64,000 nucleotides of DNA from an uncultured Pseudoflavonifractor sp. (GTDB lineage: Bacteria > Bacillota > Clostridia > Oscillospirales > Oscillospiraceae): the NCBI GenBank assembly GCA_947577065.1, contig CANPTT010000008.1, forward strand, positions 1 through 64,000, given 5' to 3'. The translations under genes and the position numbers were made by a program. Of this stretch, positions 1-8,029 are shown piece after piece. The first letter of the stretch is position 1. The number at the start of each line of letters is the position of its first letter. Under the pieces are notes generated by a model. That model saw only the letters and a list, made by a program, of their open reading frames with translations, made no database searches and had not been told where the DNA came from.

Positions 1-41
1 CGTTCCCGTCGTCTTAACCGCCCCATCTCGGAAAGCATTTT

Positions 42-335
42 CTATAAACTTGCGTCACTGGGCAGAATAAAGAATCCCTTTTCCTGCACCAAGCTCTCAC
101 GAGCCTCCGCCGCCTCAACATCAGATAACTGTGCATAATCAAAATCAGAATTTCCGGCGGCGACCTCACCCTCGTTGATATAATTGCAGAGGTTCTCGGA
201 TATGTAGCGATAAAACATAGTGCCGAGGACATAGTTCTTAAAGTCCCAGCCATCTACTGCGCCCCGCAGTTCATCGGCTATGGCCCAAATCGCCCGATGC
301 AGTTCCTCGCGCTCTTGTTCCTTTTTATTGTCCAT
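42..335 (-). pseudogene. hsdM: Type I restriction-modification methyltransferase HsdM, N-terminal fragment
   Basis: The 97 residues match the N-terminal helical domain of HsdM, the DNA methyltransferase subunit of type I restriction systems, including the stretch around WDFKNYVLGTMFYRYISE. The frame closes with TAG just after the conserved FILPS motif, where intact proteins continue into the SAM-binding domain (family length about 500 residues). The start is the ATG at 335, with AAAGGG upstream. No methyltransferase motif is present, so the piece cannot be active. The 41 bases beyond the stop do not clearly continue HsdM. It is last in a leftward operon with the next two genes. Confidence 0.7.
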
Positions 336-377
336 TCTCAGCACCCTTTTCTGTTTGTAATTTGATCTTTAGCCGTT

Positions 378-1061
378 TTATCGCTCCCGCTCCCGATACA
401 TTTTTACATTATAATAATTCCTGCACCTTGTTGAACAAAATTCGCTCTTGGCTCGGGGGTTATAGTACACCCTCCCGCAATTCTTACAAATCTTGAGGCT
501 TCTGCTCGGCGCTGTGATCAGGGCTGCATAGGTCAGTCGCAACACTGATTCCAAGCTTTTGATCTCCCAGATGAGCTGGGGTGTCCGCCCAGCTGTCAGT
601 CGGTACGGCAGAAGACCAGTCAATTCCCCAACAGGAGTTTCCCCTTCTCCGTTGGCGTGGAGAAAATGCTGATAGAGATGCTTGAATTCCTTTTGGAATG
701 AATCCATATCCTCGCCGTATTCTATCGTGCCTACAGGGCGAAACGGTGGGGGCGTGTCCGGCTCCTCTCCGATGGCTTGTCCCAACTCCACATCCGGCCC
801 CAAAAGGCCGTAGCGGACCGCAAAATCGGCACACAGGCGGTCTTGGTCGGTGCCCTCCATATTGAGCTGTCGTCCCAGCTCCAAAGCATCGGCCACCATC
901 TGCTCGGCATGCTCGGCGCAGTTGTAGGTCACCTCTGTGGCTCCCGGTACAGGTACCAGATAGCGGAATATCCGCCGGTTGAAGGCCTGCTCCACCACCC
1001 GGTACTCCGACCATCGCTTCCACAGCACGGTCAAATCAGAGAACATGGCTTTCATTTCCAT
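378..1061 (-). CDS. Zinc-ribbon protein, DUF6076-like
   Basis: This is a 227-residue soluble protein. Its C-terminus carries a compact zinc-binding module, CKNCGRVYYNP, followed by FCSTRCRNYYN, which gives four cysteines in two CxxC/CxxxC pairs. The rest is acidic and helical with no recognised catalytic motif. Similar proteins with this terminal ribbon (I believe DUF6076) occur on Clostridia mobile elements, with no known function. The ATG at 1061 follows GGAGGA at good spacing. It lies between the sigma-like gene and the hsdM fragment, probably in one transcript from the promoter near 1704-1738. The family name is from memory. Confidence 0.55.
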   Translation of the reverse strand: MEMKAMFSDLTVLWKRWSEYRVVEQAFNRRIFRYLVPVPGATEVTYNCAEHAEQMVADALELGRQLNMEGTDQDRLCADFAVRYGLLGPDVELGQAIGEEPDTPPPFRPVGTIEYGEDMDSFQKEFKHLYQHFLHANGEGETPVGELTGLLPYRLTAGRTPQLIWEIKSLESVLRLTYAALITAPSRSLKICKNCGRVYYNPRAKSEFCSTRCRNYYNVKMYRERER

Positions 1062-1145
1062 GAAGATTCCTCCAGTGTAATCTATGTAATCAATGTATCA
1101 TATTTCAGTCCGGGCCGCAAGTACGGCTTGGACGTTTTTCTGTTT

Positions 1146-1661
1146 TTAGGACTGATTTTCCCGATTGGCGGCGGTTTTTCCCGTCACCAGCCACCTTACT
1201 TGTTCCAGCGCCCTCTGCCGCTGCTTGGTGATATTACGGACGCTGCACCCGGATTCTTCCGCCAAATCTTTTGTTGGAATACCCCAGACAATGTTTTTCA
1301 GCAGGATCTCCTTCTGCTTTGGCGTCAGTTCCCGCATGGCTGCGCTTACCGGGTATTCCTCTACCAACTGGTACAGCTCTTCCGGGTCTTGTAAGAAAAT
1401 AATCTCATTCCAATCCTCCGTCCTGCACAAACTCCGTAGTCCAATGAAGCCGTACTCACCTTCACAATGTTGTCGCTCCAGTAATGTCAGGTCCCGGTCA
1501 TCCCGATGCTCCCGATGCCGCCGCTCGTTGTTTTCATCAAAATGATCCAGCTCAGCCAACACCTCGTCCCACTTTCCCTCTGTTGCCAGAGCCTTTAGCT
1601 TGGCATCCAGCCGTTCTTCTCTTTGCTCCGCCATCGTCTTTTTCAAAATTCCTTTGCTCAT
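1146..1661 (-). CDS. Sigma-70 region 4-like HTH regulator of the element
   Basis: The 171-residue product has a charged, coiled-coil-prone N-terminal half. Its C-terminal helix-turn-helix (about residues 118-160: LTPKQKEILL, then IPTKDLAEESGCSVRNITKQ) resembles sigma-70 region 4 and the small sigma-like regulators of conjugative and integrative elements. An in-frame GTG lies at 1685, but no Shine-Dalgarno precedes it. The ATG at 1661 has GAGGAGG upstream at somewhat long spacing, so 1661 is preferred. It heads the leftward operon and probably controls the divergent promoters beside it. Confidence 0.6.
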   Translation of the reverse strand: MSKGILKKTMAEQREERLDAKLKALATEGKWDEVLAELDHFDENNERRHREHRDDRDLTLLERQHCEGEYGFIGLRSLCRTEDWNEIIFLQDPEELYQLVEEYPVSAAMRELTPKQKEILLKNIVWGIPTKDLAEESGCSVRNITKQRQRALEQVRWLVTGKTAANRENQS

Positions 1662-1703
1662 GCGTACCGCTTTTAACCTCCTCACCGTCTATAAAATAGA
1701 CGA

Positions 1704-1738
1704 TTGTAATTGATATAATTATTATGATCAATTACAAC
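1704..1738. promoter_or_regulatory. Palindromic divergent promoter/operator
   Basis: A perfect 11-bp inverted repeat, TTGTAATTGAT (1704-1714) and ATCAATTACAA (1727-1737), encloses 12 A/T-rich bases. On the plus strand TTGATA (1710-1715) and TACAAC (1733-1738) are 17 bp apart. The mirror arrangement on the minus strand gives TTGATC and TACAAT, also 17 bp apart. The two promoters therefore face away from each other inside one dyad, so a dimeric repressor bound here could shut both. Confidence 0.55.
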
Positions 1739-1766
1739 GATTTTGTCAAGAGTGAGGAGGGTATCC

Positions 1767-1940
1767 ATGCGAGATGAATGGAGCGGTCTGGCGGATTTGC
1801 TGGCCGGATTGATCGAAAAGTACATAGACCAGTTGGATCTGGATAATCTGCCTGCCCCTGCTCCCAAATCTTACAACACAGAAAAAGAAGTCGAAACAGC
1901 TCAAACTCCTTGTTGCAAAGGCCCGGAAGCTATGGTATGA
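1767..1940 (+). CDS. Small hypothetical protein
   Basis: A 57-residue ORF starts at the ATG preceded by GAGGAGGG at ideal spacing; a longer in-frame start exists upstream without such a site. The N-terminal half is an amphipathic helix (MRDEWSGLADLLAGLIEKYI) and the C-terminal half is polar and proline-rich with a CC pair. No family was recognised. It is the first rightward gene from the palindromic promoter and precedes the KilA-N gene, so it is probably co-transcribed with the recombinase. Confidence 0.45.
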   Translation: MRDEWSGLADLLAGLIEKYIDQLDLDNLPAPAPKSYNTEKEVETAQTPCCKGPEAMV

Positions 1941-1987
1941 TTATCGTGATAGAGCTGTCCAAACGAAATACAGGAGGTGTTCCTTTC

Positions 1988-2842
1988 ATGGGAAATCCGA
2001 TCAAGAAAGAGGTCATCCACGCCAAAGGAATTGATATTGGTATCTATACCACAGACTTCGAAAACGAATTTATTTCCTTGACTGATCTGGCAAAATATAA
2101 GAGCGACGAGCCAAACGATGTGATCCGCAACTGGATGCGGGGCCGGGATGTCATCGAATTTCTCGGCCTGTGGGAGAGCATGCACAACCCGGATTTTAAA
2201 CCCGTCGAATTCGACACCTTTAAAAGTCAGGCCGGCTCCAACGCTTTCACCATGTCTCCTACAAAATGGATTAAGGGTGTAAACGCCATCGGCATTGTGG
2301 TCAAGTCCGGCCGTTACGGTGGCGGCACCTATGCTCACATGGACATCGCCATGGCCTTTGCCACCTGGCTCTCCCCCGAATTCCAACTCTATGTGATGAA
2401 GGACTACCGGCGGCTGAAATCCGATGAGAGCAGCCGTATCTCCCTGGGATGGAACCTGAACCAGGAGATTGCCAAGCTCAACTACCGCATCCACACCGAT
2501 GCCATCAAGGAAAACCTGATTCCCCCGGAGCTGACAGCGGAGCAGATCGCCTTTACTTACGCCAGCGAGGCCGACCTTCTCAATGTGGCTCTGTTCGGTC
2601 TGACCGCCAAGCAATGGCGGGAGGCTCACCCCGGCAAAAAGGGCAATATGCGGGACGAGGCTACTCTCCAACAGCTTTTGGTGCTGGCCAATCTGGAAAG
2701 CTATAACGCCATCCTTATTGAGCAGGGCAAAGCACAGTCAGAACGGCTGGTGGCTTTGCGAGATCTGGCCGTTCAGCAAATGCGTTCCCTGCAAGCCTTA
2801 AACCTCAGCAGCCTGCCGCAGCTTCCCGAGGGCCAGGCGTAA
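1988..2842 (+). CDS. KilA-N domain DNA-binding protein
   Basis: The 284-residue protein begins with a KilA-N domain (about residues 10-120). Marks are the ISLTDLAKY, NDVIRNWMRGRD and GRYGGGTYAHMDIAMAFATWLSPEF segments typical of that phage/element DNA-binding fold. The C-terminal part is helical with a coiled-coil tail and ends in a polar segment. The start at 1988 follows AGGAGGTG; an upstream in-frame start would overlap the preceding small ORF and lacks a ribosome site. KilA-N proteins are common on prophages and integrative elements, but their job is mostly unknown. The stop is one base before the recombinase ATG, so the two are coupled. Confidence 0.8.
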   Translation: MGNPIKKEVIHAKGIDIGIYTTDFENEFISLTDLAKYKSDEPNDVIRNWMRGRDVIEFLGLWESMHNPDFKPVEFDTFKSQAGSNAFTMSPTKWIKGVNAIGIVVKSGRYGGGTYAHMDIAMAFATWLSPEFQLYVMKDYRRLKSDESSRISLGWNLNQEIAKLNYRIHTDAIKENLIPPELTAEQIAFTYASEADLLNVALFGLTAKQWREAHPGKKGNMRDEATLQQLLVLANLESYNAILIEQGKAQSERLVALRDLAVQQMRSLQALNLSSLPQLPEGQA

Positions 2843-2843
2843 C

Positions 2844-4526
2844 ATGAACAGTATGGACAGAGGAAAAATAAAGGTCTATCTTTACACCCGTGTGTCCACC
2901 GCCATGCAGACGGATGGATACTCCCTTGATGCCCAGAAAGCCCGGATGAAAGCCTTTGCCGAATATAACGGCTATGAGATTGCAGGGGAATACGAGGATG
3001 CGGGCAAGTCAGGCAAATCCATTGAGGGCCGGGCCGAGTTCTCCCGGATGATGGAGGATATTAAATCCGGGAAAGACGGCGTATCTTTTGTACTGGTATT
3101 CAAGCTGTCCCGTTTCGGACGGAACGCCGCCGATGTGCTGTCCACCCTCCAAATCATGCAGGATTTTGGGGTCAATCTCATCTGTGTGGAGGATGGCATC
3201 GACTCCTCCAAGGATGCCGGAAAGCTGATGATCTCCGTCCTCTCCGCTGTGGCGGAGATCGAACGGGAGAATATCCGTGTCCAAACCATGGAGGGCCGCA
3301 TCCAGAAAGCCAGAGAGGGCAAGTGGAACGGCGGCTTTGCCCCCTACGGCTACCGCCTGGTGAATGGACGGCTGGAGATCAACGAAGAAGAGGCCGTTGC
3401 CATCCGAACCATCTATGACCAGTATGTTAACACCGACATTGGTGCCAACGGCCTTTCCAAGTATCTGGAGGATCACGGCATCCGCAAGCTACCCCGGCAA
3501 AACGGAACAAACACACTCTTTGACGCTCACCTTATTCGCTTGATTTTGAAAAACCCCGTTTATTGCGGCAAGATCGCCTATGGCCGCAGAAAGACCGAAA
3601 AGGTACACGGTACCCGCAACGACTACCGCCTGGTTCATCAGGAAAATTATTTGCTTGCGGACGGCCAGCACGAGGCTATTGTCTCTGAGGAGGTCTGGCA
3701 ACAGGCTCAGGTGAAGCTGTTGGCCCAAGCTAAACGGTACGAGCATATTCACCGGGGCAAGGATGAGCATATCCATCTTCTCTCCGGCATCGTAAAATGC
3801 CCTCTTTGCGGTGCCGGGATGTACGGTAACAAAAGCTCCAAGCGACACCCGGATGGCTCGTTTTACAAGGATTTTTACTACTATGGCTGCAAACACCGCA
3901 CCATGCTGCGGGGACACAAGTGCAATTATAAAAAGCAGATCCGGGAAGAGTTGCTGGACGAAGCGGTGGCGGAGGTCATTACCAAGCTGGTAAGCAATCC
4001 CAAATTCGCCGCCATGATGCAGGAGAAGATCAATCTAAAGGTGGACACTGCCGCCATCGATCAAGAGATCACCAACTACGAAAAAGAGCTTCGCCAGATC
4101 TATTCCCTCAAGTCCCGGCTGACCGAGGAACTGGATGGCCTCAACCCAGATGACCGGCACTACCTCCGTCAGAAGAATGACCTGGACGAGCGCATCTACA
4201 AGCTGTACGATAAAATCGAGTCTGTGGAAAATCAGCTTATCGAAGCCCGAGCTAAGAAGACCTCCATTGAGGCGGACAAGATCACCAGCGACAACATCTA
4301 CAAAGTCCTCATCTACTTTGACTGTCTGTATGCCATTATGAATCCGCTGGAACGCCGCCAACTTGTGGAGTCTCTCATCTCCGAGATTCATGTCTATGAG
4401 GAGCGCCAGCCTAATGGTCAGTGGCTCAAATCCATCAAATTCAAGCTGCCCATCATCCGGGAGGGCATGGAGTTGAGTTTAGACTCTGGAGAACATATCG
4501 AGACGGTGGCTCTTCTCACAAAATAA
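2844..4526 (+). CDS. Large serine recombinase (site-specific integrase)
   Basis: At 560 residues this is full length for the large serine recombinases that integrate and excise mobile elements. The N-terminal resolvase domain carries the YTRVST motif with the nucleophile Ser18, then FSRMMEDI and KLSRFGRNAADVL. The central recombinase domain has NGGFAPYGYRLVNG and ILKNPVYCGKIAYGRR. A zinc ribbon follows (KCPLCGAGMYG, then GCKH and HKCNY), and the C-terminal third is a long coiled coil used in synapsis control. It follows the KilA-N stop by one base with only a weak ribosome site (CGAGGG), which suggests coupling. All key motifs look intact, so it is probably active. Confidence 0.92.
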   Translation: MNSMDRGKIKVYLYTRVSTAMQTDGYSLDAQKARMKAFAEYNGYEIAGEYEDAGKSGKSIEGRAEFSRMMEDIKSGKDGVSFVLVFKLSRFGRNAADVLSTLQIMQDFGVNLICVEDGIDSSKDAGKLMISVLSAVAEIERENIRVQTMEGRIQKAREGKWNGGFAPYGYRLVNGRLEINEEEAVAIRTIYDQYVNTDIGANGLSKYLEDHGIRKLPRQNGTNTLFDAHLIRLILKNPVYCGKIAYGRRKTEKVHGTRNDYRLVHQENYLLADGQHEAIVSEEVWQQAQVKLLAQAKRYEHIHRGKDEHIHLLSGIVKCPLCGAGMYGNKSSKRHPDGSFYKDFYYYGCKHRTMLRGHKCNYKKQIREELLDEAVAEVITKLVSNPKFAAMMQEKINLKVDTAAIDQEITNYEKELRQIYSLKSRLTEELDGLNPDDRHYLRQKNDLDERIYKLYDKIESVENQLIEARAKKTSIEADKITSDNIYKVLIYFDCLYAIMNPLERRQLVESLISEIHVYEERQPNGQWLKSIKFKLPIIREGMELSLDSGEHIETVALLTK

Positions 4527-4536
4527 AGATTTTCTC

Positions 4537-4567
4537 TTGACCTTGGACCCTCTCCATGGTGTATCTT
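4537..4567 (+). promoter_or_regulatory. MerR-type promoter with 19-bp spacer
   Basis: TTGACC (4537-4542) and TATCTT (4562-4567) are separated by 19 bp, the over-long spacing that MerR-family activators correct. The spacer region contains the near-perfect dyad ACCTTGGA-CCCTC-TCCATGGT. It lies directly ahead of the MerR gene, so autoregulation is likely. Confidence 0.75.
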
Positions 4568-4590
4568 TGATTCAGAAAGGAGTTGAGCCC

Positions 4591-5490
4591 ATGACCATCA
4601 AGGAAGCCCAACAGCTCTCCGGAGTGTCCGCCGACAACATCCGCTTTTATGAAAAACAGGGACTTCTCCACCCCATACGGAATCCGGGCAACGACTACCG
4701 AAACTACTCGGAAGAAGATATCCGCGTCCTGAAGCTCATCCGGCTCCTGCGGACGCTGGATATGCCCCTGGAGCAGGTGAGGGAGGTCCTCCGGGGTTCC
4801 CTCCCCCTTCCCCAGGCCGCCGCCCGGCAGCAGGCGCTGTTGGAGGAACGTTCCCAGCAGCTTTCCCACGCCATCCGTCTCTGCGAAGAGTTTACCGCCC
4901 TTCCCAGCCTGGAAGGGCTGGATATAGACGCCCTTCTGGCCCGGATGGACGCCCCCGAAACCAGGGAAGGTTTCTTCCAGGGCTGGCTCCGGGATTACCG
5001 CCAGGTGGCTCTGGCCGAACATGAGAAACGGTTCACCTTCCTCCCGGACGAGGCGGTGACCACCCCCCAGGAATTCTCCGCCGCCCTCTTTCAATATGCC
5101 CGGGAACACGGCCTTGACCTGGTAGTTACCAAGGAAAGCATGTACCCGGAATTCACCATTGACGGGATCGAGTATACCGCCACCCGGAACTATACCGCTG
5201 TCCGGGGCTGTCCCGTAGCCTCCATCCACTGTCAGGTCCTCCACCCCGAGGACTTTGAGCCTCAAGGGGTCTCTCCTCACCGCCGCCGGCTTCAACGGCT
5301 GTTTCACCTGCTCTGGTTTCCCCTTCTTCTGGTCCTGCTCCTGCTTCTGTCCCGAAAGGACCAGCTTGGCGGGCTTCTTTCCTCCTGGGAGGGCTGGGTG
5401 GTCCTGGCCTCCCTCCTGGTGGCCGTCGGTACCATGTCCTTCCGGAGCTGGCTGCTCTTTTACAATGAAAACGGCAAGGGAAAAAAATAA
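4591..5490 (+). CDS. MerR-family regulator with C-terminal membrane anchor
   Basis: The 299-residue protein has a MerR winged-helix domain (residues 1-70: IKEAQQLSGVSADNIRFYEKQGLL, then DYRNYSEEDIRVL) and a coiled-coil dimer helix. A middle domain of about 120 residues of unknown ligand follows. Two hydrophobic segments (about 240-257 and 270-290) end it, followed by a basic tail GKGKK. Such a tail would tether the regulator to the membrane. The ATG at 4591 has AAAGGAG upstream and follows a 19-bp-spacer promoter. The effector is unknown; a membrane or envelope signal is inferred only from the anchor. Confidence 0.82.
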   Translation: MTIKEAQQLSGVSADNIRFYEKQGLLHPIRNPGNDYRNYSEEDIRVLKLIRLLRTLDMPLEQVREVLRGSLPLPQAAARQQALLEERSQQLSHAIRLCEEFTALPSLEGLDIDALLARMDAPETREGFFQGWLRDYRQVALAEHEKRFTFLPDEAVTTPQEFSAALFQYAREHGLDLVVTKESMYPEFTIDGIEYTATRNYTAVRGCPVASIHCQVLHPEDFEPQGVSPHRRRLQRLFHLLWFPLLLVLLLLLSRKDQLGGLLSSWEGWVVLASLLVAVGTMSFRSWLLFYNENGKGKK

Positions 5491-5503
5491 CGTTCTTTCC
5501 CTC

Positions 5504-5532
5504 TGGACACCCCCCTTTTTCCGTGATAGGAT
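5504..5532 (+). promoter_or_regulatory. Putative sigma-A promoter for the DUF3783 gene
   Basis: TGGACA (5504-5509) and TAGGAT (5527-5532) are 17 bp apart, upstream of the AAAGGGGGG ribosome site. Both boxes deviate from consensus. Confidence 0.4.
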
Positions 5533-5562
5533 AAAGCCATCACGGAGAAAGGGGGGCCTTTT

Positions 5563-5940
5563 ATGCCCACGCCCGTCATCCTGTTTTACTCTCCCACTCC
5601 CGCGCCGTATGGGTCTAAGCTCCTCCAGCTTTGTGCCGTCCAGGGAATCAGGCTGCGGACAATGGCTCCTGCCGATCTGGACCGCTCCCTCTCCTCTCTG
5701 GTCCAGAGCTCTCCCTCCCCAGAGATTCCGTCCCCCGGCGAGCCTCTGCCCGAGCCCCTGCTCATCCTCTGCCGCCTGTCCGACCGGCAGCTGGACCGCG
5801 CCCTTCTGTCCATGCGGCAGGCTCAGATCCGCTGTCTCAAGGCCGTCCTTACCCCCAGCAATGCCGTTTGGACCCCACGTACCCTATACGGGGAGTTGGT
5901 CCGGGAGCGCTCTCAGCTGGGCGGCGCCCATGCCCAATAA
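5563..5940 (+). CDS. DUF3783 domain protein
   Basis: This 125-residue cytosolic protein has a C-terminal half that fits DUF3783: LLILCRLSDRQLDRALLSMR followed by CLKAVLTPSNAVWTPRTLYGEL. It is a small fold found widely in Clostridia with no assigned activity. The N-terminal 50 residues resemble a short alpha/beta unit (VILFYSPTP). The start follows AAAGGGGGG. A large hairpin at 5967-6011 follows the stop, so it is probably transcribed alone. Confidence 0.72.
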   Translation: MPTPVILFYSPTPAPYGSKLLQLCAVQGIRLRTMAPADLDRSLSSLVQSSPSPEIPSPGEPLPEPLLILCRLSDRQLDRALLSMRQAQIRCLKAVLTPSNAVWTPRTLYGELVRERSQLGGAHAQ

Positions 5941-5966
5941 CCCATCCTATTTTCCAGCAAAAACTT

Positions 5967-6011
5967 CCCCATTTCGCTTTTCTTCCCCTTGCGGGAAAAG
6001 GTGAAATGGGG
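5967..6011. terminator. Long inverted repeat, possible terminator
   Basis: CCCCATTTCGCTTTTC pairs with GAAAAGGTGAAATGGGG across a 12-base loop. The plus-strand tail has no clear T run, while the minus strand has a short one. It may end the DUF3783 transcript or shape the exporter mRNA leader. Confidence 0.4.
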
Positions 6012-6052
6012 TAAACTATTTAGGAGAAAAAACCGAAGGGGAGGAAGCCGTC

Positions 6053-6820
6053 ATGGATTATAGCGAGCTTTTGACGGTGGCCGCCGATCTGGGCTATGCT
6101 CTTTTGCGGAGTGGCGCCGAGATCTACCGGGTAGAGGAGGCCATTGAGCGTCTTCTCCGTGCCTATGGCATTGCCCAGCCCGCCCCCTTTGTCATTCCCA
6201 ACTGCATTATCGTCAGCTTTGTCACCCCTCATGGGGAGGCTATGACCCAGGTGCGCCGGATGCCCTCTCACGGCACCGATATCGATCAGCTGGAACGCTA
6301 CTATGACCTGGGCCGCCGGCTTTGCCGGGAGGTCCCGCCTTTGGAGGAGGCCCATCGCCAGTTGGAGGAGGTCCGCCGCCAGTGCCGCACCTATTCGTTC
6401 CCCGTCCTGCTGTGCGCCTACTTCACCGTCACCCTTTTTTTCGCCCTCTTTTTTGGCGGTACCGCCCGGGACGCCTTGGCCGCGGGGATCTGCGGACTGA
6501 CCATTGGGCTGGTCCTGACCCTCATGACCCGTCTTCACGCCAACCTGTTTTTTAAGTCTATGCTGTGCTCCGCCCTGTCCGCCCTCTTGGCTTGTACTCT
6601 GACCTGGCTGGGCCTGGCCCAGCACAGTGAGCTGGTCATCATCGGCGCTCTCATGGCTCTGGTCCCCGGCATTATTTTTACCAACGCCATCCGTGATGTG
6701 ATCGCGGGGGATATGGTGGCGGGACTGACCAAGATCGCCGACGCCCTTCTCACCGGGGTCTCCGTAGCCCTTGGCACCGGGTTCGCCCTAAGTCTGGCCC
6801 GGCTTTTCTGGGGGGTGTAG
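6053..6820 (+). CDS. Threonine/serine exporter family, N-terminal (YjjP-like) subunit
   Basis: The 255-residue product matches the ThrE N-terminal half (DUF1212). A soluble domain (1-125) carries the GAEIYRVEEAIER and RMPSHGTDIDQLERYYDL segments, followed by about five membrane helices from residue 120. In some bacteria ThrE is a single protein; here, as in E. coli YjjP/YjjB, the halves are separate genes. Related proteins export Thr/Ser or succinate, so the substrate here is open. A strong GGGGAGG site precedes the ATG. The partner gene begins six bases after the stop. Confidence 0.85.
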   Translation: MDYSELLTVAADLGYALLRSGAEIYRVEEAIERLLRAYGIAQPAPFVIPNCIIVSFVTPHGEAMTQVRRMPSHGTDIDQLERYYDLGRRLCREVPPLEEAHRQLEEVRRQCRTYSFPVLLCAYFTVTLFFALFFGGTARDALAAGICGLTIGLVLTLMTRLHANLFFKSMLCSALSALLACTLTWLGLAQHSELVIIGALMALVPGIIFTNAIRDVIAGDMVAGLTKIADALLTGVSVALGTGFALSLARLFWGV

Positions 6821-6826
6821 GCCGCT

Positions 6827-7294
6827 ATGACAGACGTTCTTTTTTCCGTTCTTTTTGCCTTCGCAGCCAGCGGCGCCTTTGCCGTCATCTACAATATCCG
6901 GGGCCCCGGCGTTCTCATCTGTGCCTTTGGTGGAGGCCTGGCCTGGTTTTCCTATCTGCTTTCCGCCCCCCTGCTGCACAGCGATATCGCCCAGACCTTT
7001 GTGGCCGCGTTGGTCATCTCCCTCTATGCCGAAGTCATGGCCCGGATCCGCAAATGTCCGGTGACCGGTTATCTTCTGGTGGCCATTTTCCCCCTGGTCC
7101 CCGGCGGCGGGATCTACTACACCATGGAGCATGCCATGGAGGGAGAGGTGAACGCCTTCCTCGCCTCCTTCCTCCACACTCTGGGTCTGGCAGGTGCCAT
7201 TGCCGTGGGTGTGCTGTTGGTCTCCTCCGCCGTACGGATGTGGACCGCCTTTCGTCGCCAGTCTTCCCCGATGAAAAAGGAGGAGCGCCCATGA
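6827..7294 (+). CDS. Threonine/serine exporter family, C-terminal (YjjB-like) subunit
   Basis: A 155-residue membrane protein with four to five hydrophobic helices matches the ThrE C-terminal half (DUF3815). The conserved LVAIFPLVPGGGIYYTMEHAMEG segment lies near residues 85-107. It should assemble with the preceding YjjP-like subunit to make one exporter. The stop overlaps the start of the HAD gene (ATGA), so the three genes form one translationally coupled operon. Confidence 0.85.
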   Translation: MTDVLFSVLFAFAASGAFAVIYNIRGPGVLICAFGGGLAWFSYLLSAPLLHSDIAQTFVAALVISLYAEVMARIRKCPVTGYLLVAIFPLVPGGGIYYTMEHAMEGEVNAFLASFLHTLGLAGAIAVGVLLVSSAVRMWTAFRRQSSPMKKEERP

Positions 7295-8016
7295 CCCAAT
7301 ACCGCTGGCTCCTGATGGACGCCGACAACACACTCTTTGATTTCGATGCCGCCGAGGAATTTGCCCTGACACGGACCCTGGTCCGTTTTGGGATCTCCCC
7401 CACGCCGGAGATCAAAGCCCAATATCGTTCCATCAACTCCAGCCTTTGGCTGGCCTATGACCAGGGGAAGATCTCCCAGGAGGCATTGGGTCCCAAGCGA
7501 TTTCAGCTCCTTTTTGAGAGTGGGGATTTCCCCGGTCAGCCTGGCGATCCTACCCAGTGGAGCGCCTTTTTCCTGGACACCCTGGCCGATTGTCCCACCC
7601 TTCTTCCCGGCGCGGAGGCCCTTTGCCGCCGTCTGTCCGACCGGTATATCCTCTCTCTCACCACCAACGGCGTCTCCCATGTGCAGCGCCGCCGCCTGAA
7701 AAACTCCCCCCTGGCCCGCTATTTTGAAGACCGGGTCTTTATCTCTGGGGAAATGGGCTGCCGCAAGCCGGAAAAAGCCTATTTTGACCTGGTCCTCTCC
7801 ACCCTGGGGGTAGGCAACCAGCGCAGCAAAGTGCTGGTTGTCGGTGACAGCCTCTCCAGCGATATCAAAGGCGCTTTCTACTCCCGGCTGGACAGCGTTT
7901 GGCTGCGCAGGTCCGGGGCCCGACCCGGAGTCCTTACGCCCACCTTTGAAGTGGAAAACCTCCCTCAGCTCGGACGGCTTTTGGGCGTTGACCGGTATGT
8001 AAATATTCCTCTATAG
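7291..8016 (+). CDS. HAD hydrolase, YjjG-like nucleotidase
   Basis: This 241-residue HAD phosphatase has all four motifs: MDADNTLFDFD near the N-terminus (nucleophile Asp), the STTNG-type motif SLTTNG, the lysine of CRKPEKAYFD, and the acidic VVGDSLSSDIKGA motif. The helical cap and length fit the YjjG/YfnB group, which removes phosphate from non-canonical pyrimidine nucleotides. Substrate assignment is by family only. The ATG at 7291 overlaps the exporter stop and has AAGGAGGAG upstream; the longer upstream reading frame runs inside the exporter gene and is not used. Confidence 0.85.
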   Translation: MTQYRWLLMDADNTLFDFDAAEEFALTRTLVRFGISPTPEIKAQYRSINSSLWLAYDQGKISQEALGPKRFQLLFESGDFPGQPGDPTQWSAFFLDTLADCPTLLPGAEALCRRLSDRYILSLTTNGVSHVQRRRLKNSPLARYFEDRVFISGEMGCRKPEKAYFDLVLSTLGVGNQRSKVLVVGDSLSSDIKGAFYSRLDSVWLRRSGARPGVLTPTFEVENLPQLGRLLGVDRYVNIPL

Positions 8017-8029
8017 GAGTTGATCCCCC

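Larger units (their letters stand above)
1..4536 (+). mobile_element. Right part of an integrative element with large serine recombinase
   Basis: The block has the cargo typical of a Firmicutes integrative element: a restriction-modification fragment, a sigma-like regulator, a KilA-N protein and a large serine recombinase as the last gene. The next sequence, about 10 bases beyond the recombinase stop, is the promoter of an ordinary chromosomal MerR gene. Large serine recombinase genes usually sit next to the attachment site, so the right end is inferred to lie near 4520-4536. No att core could be identified, because the left end is outside the window. Confidence 0.5.
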
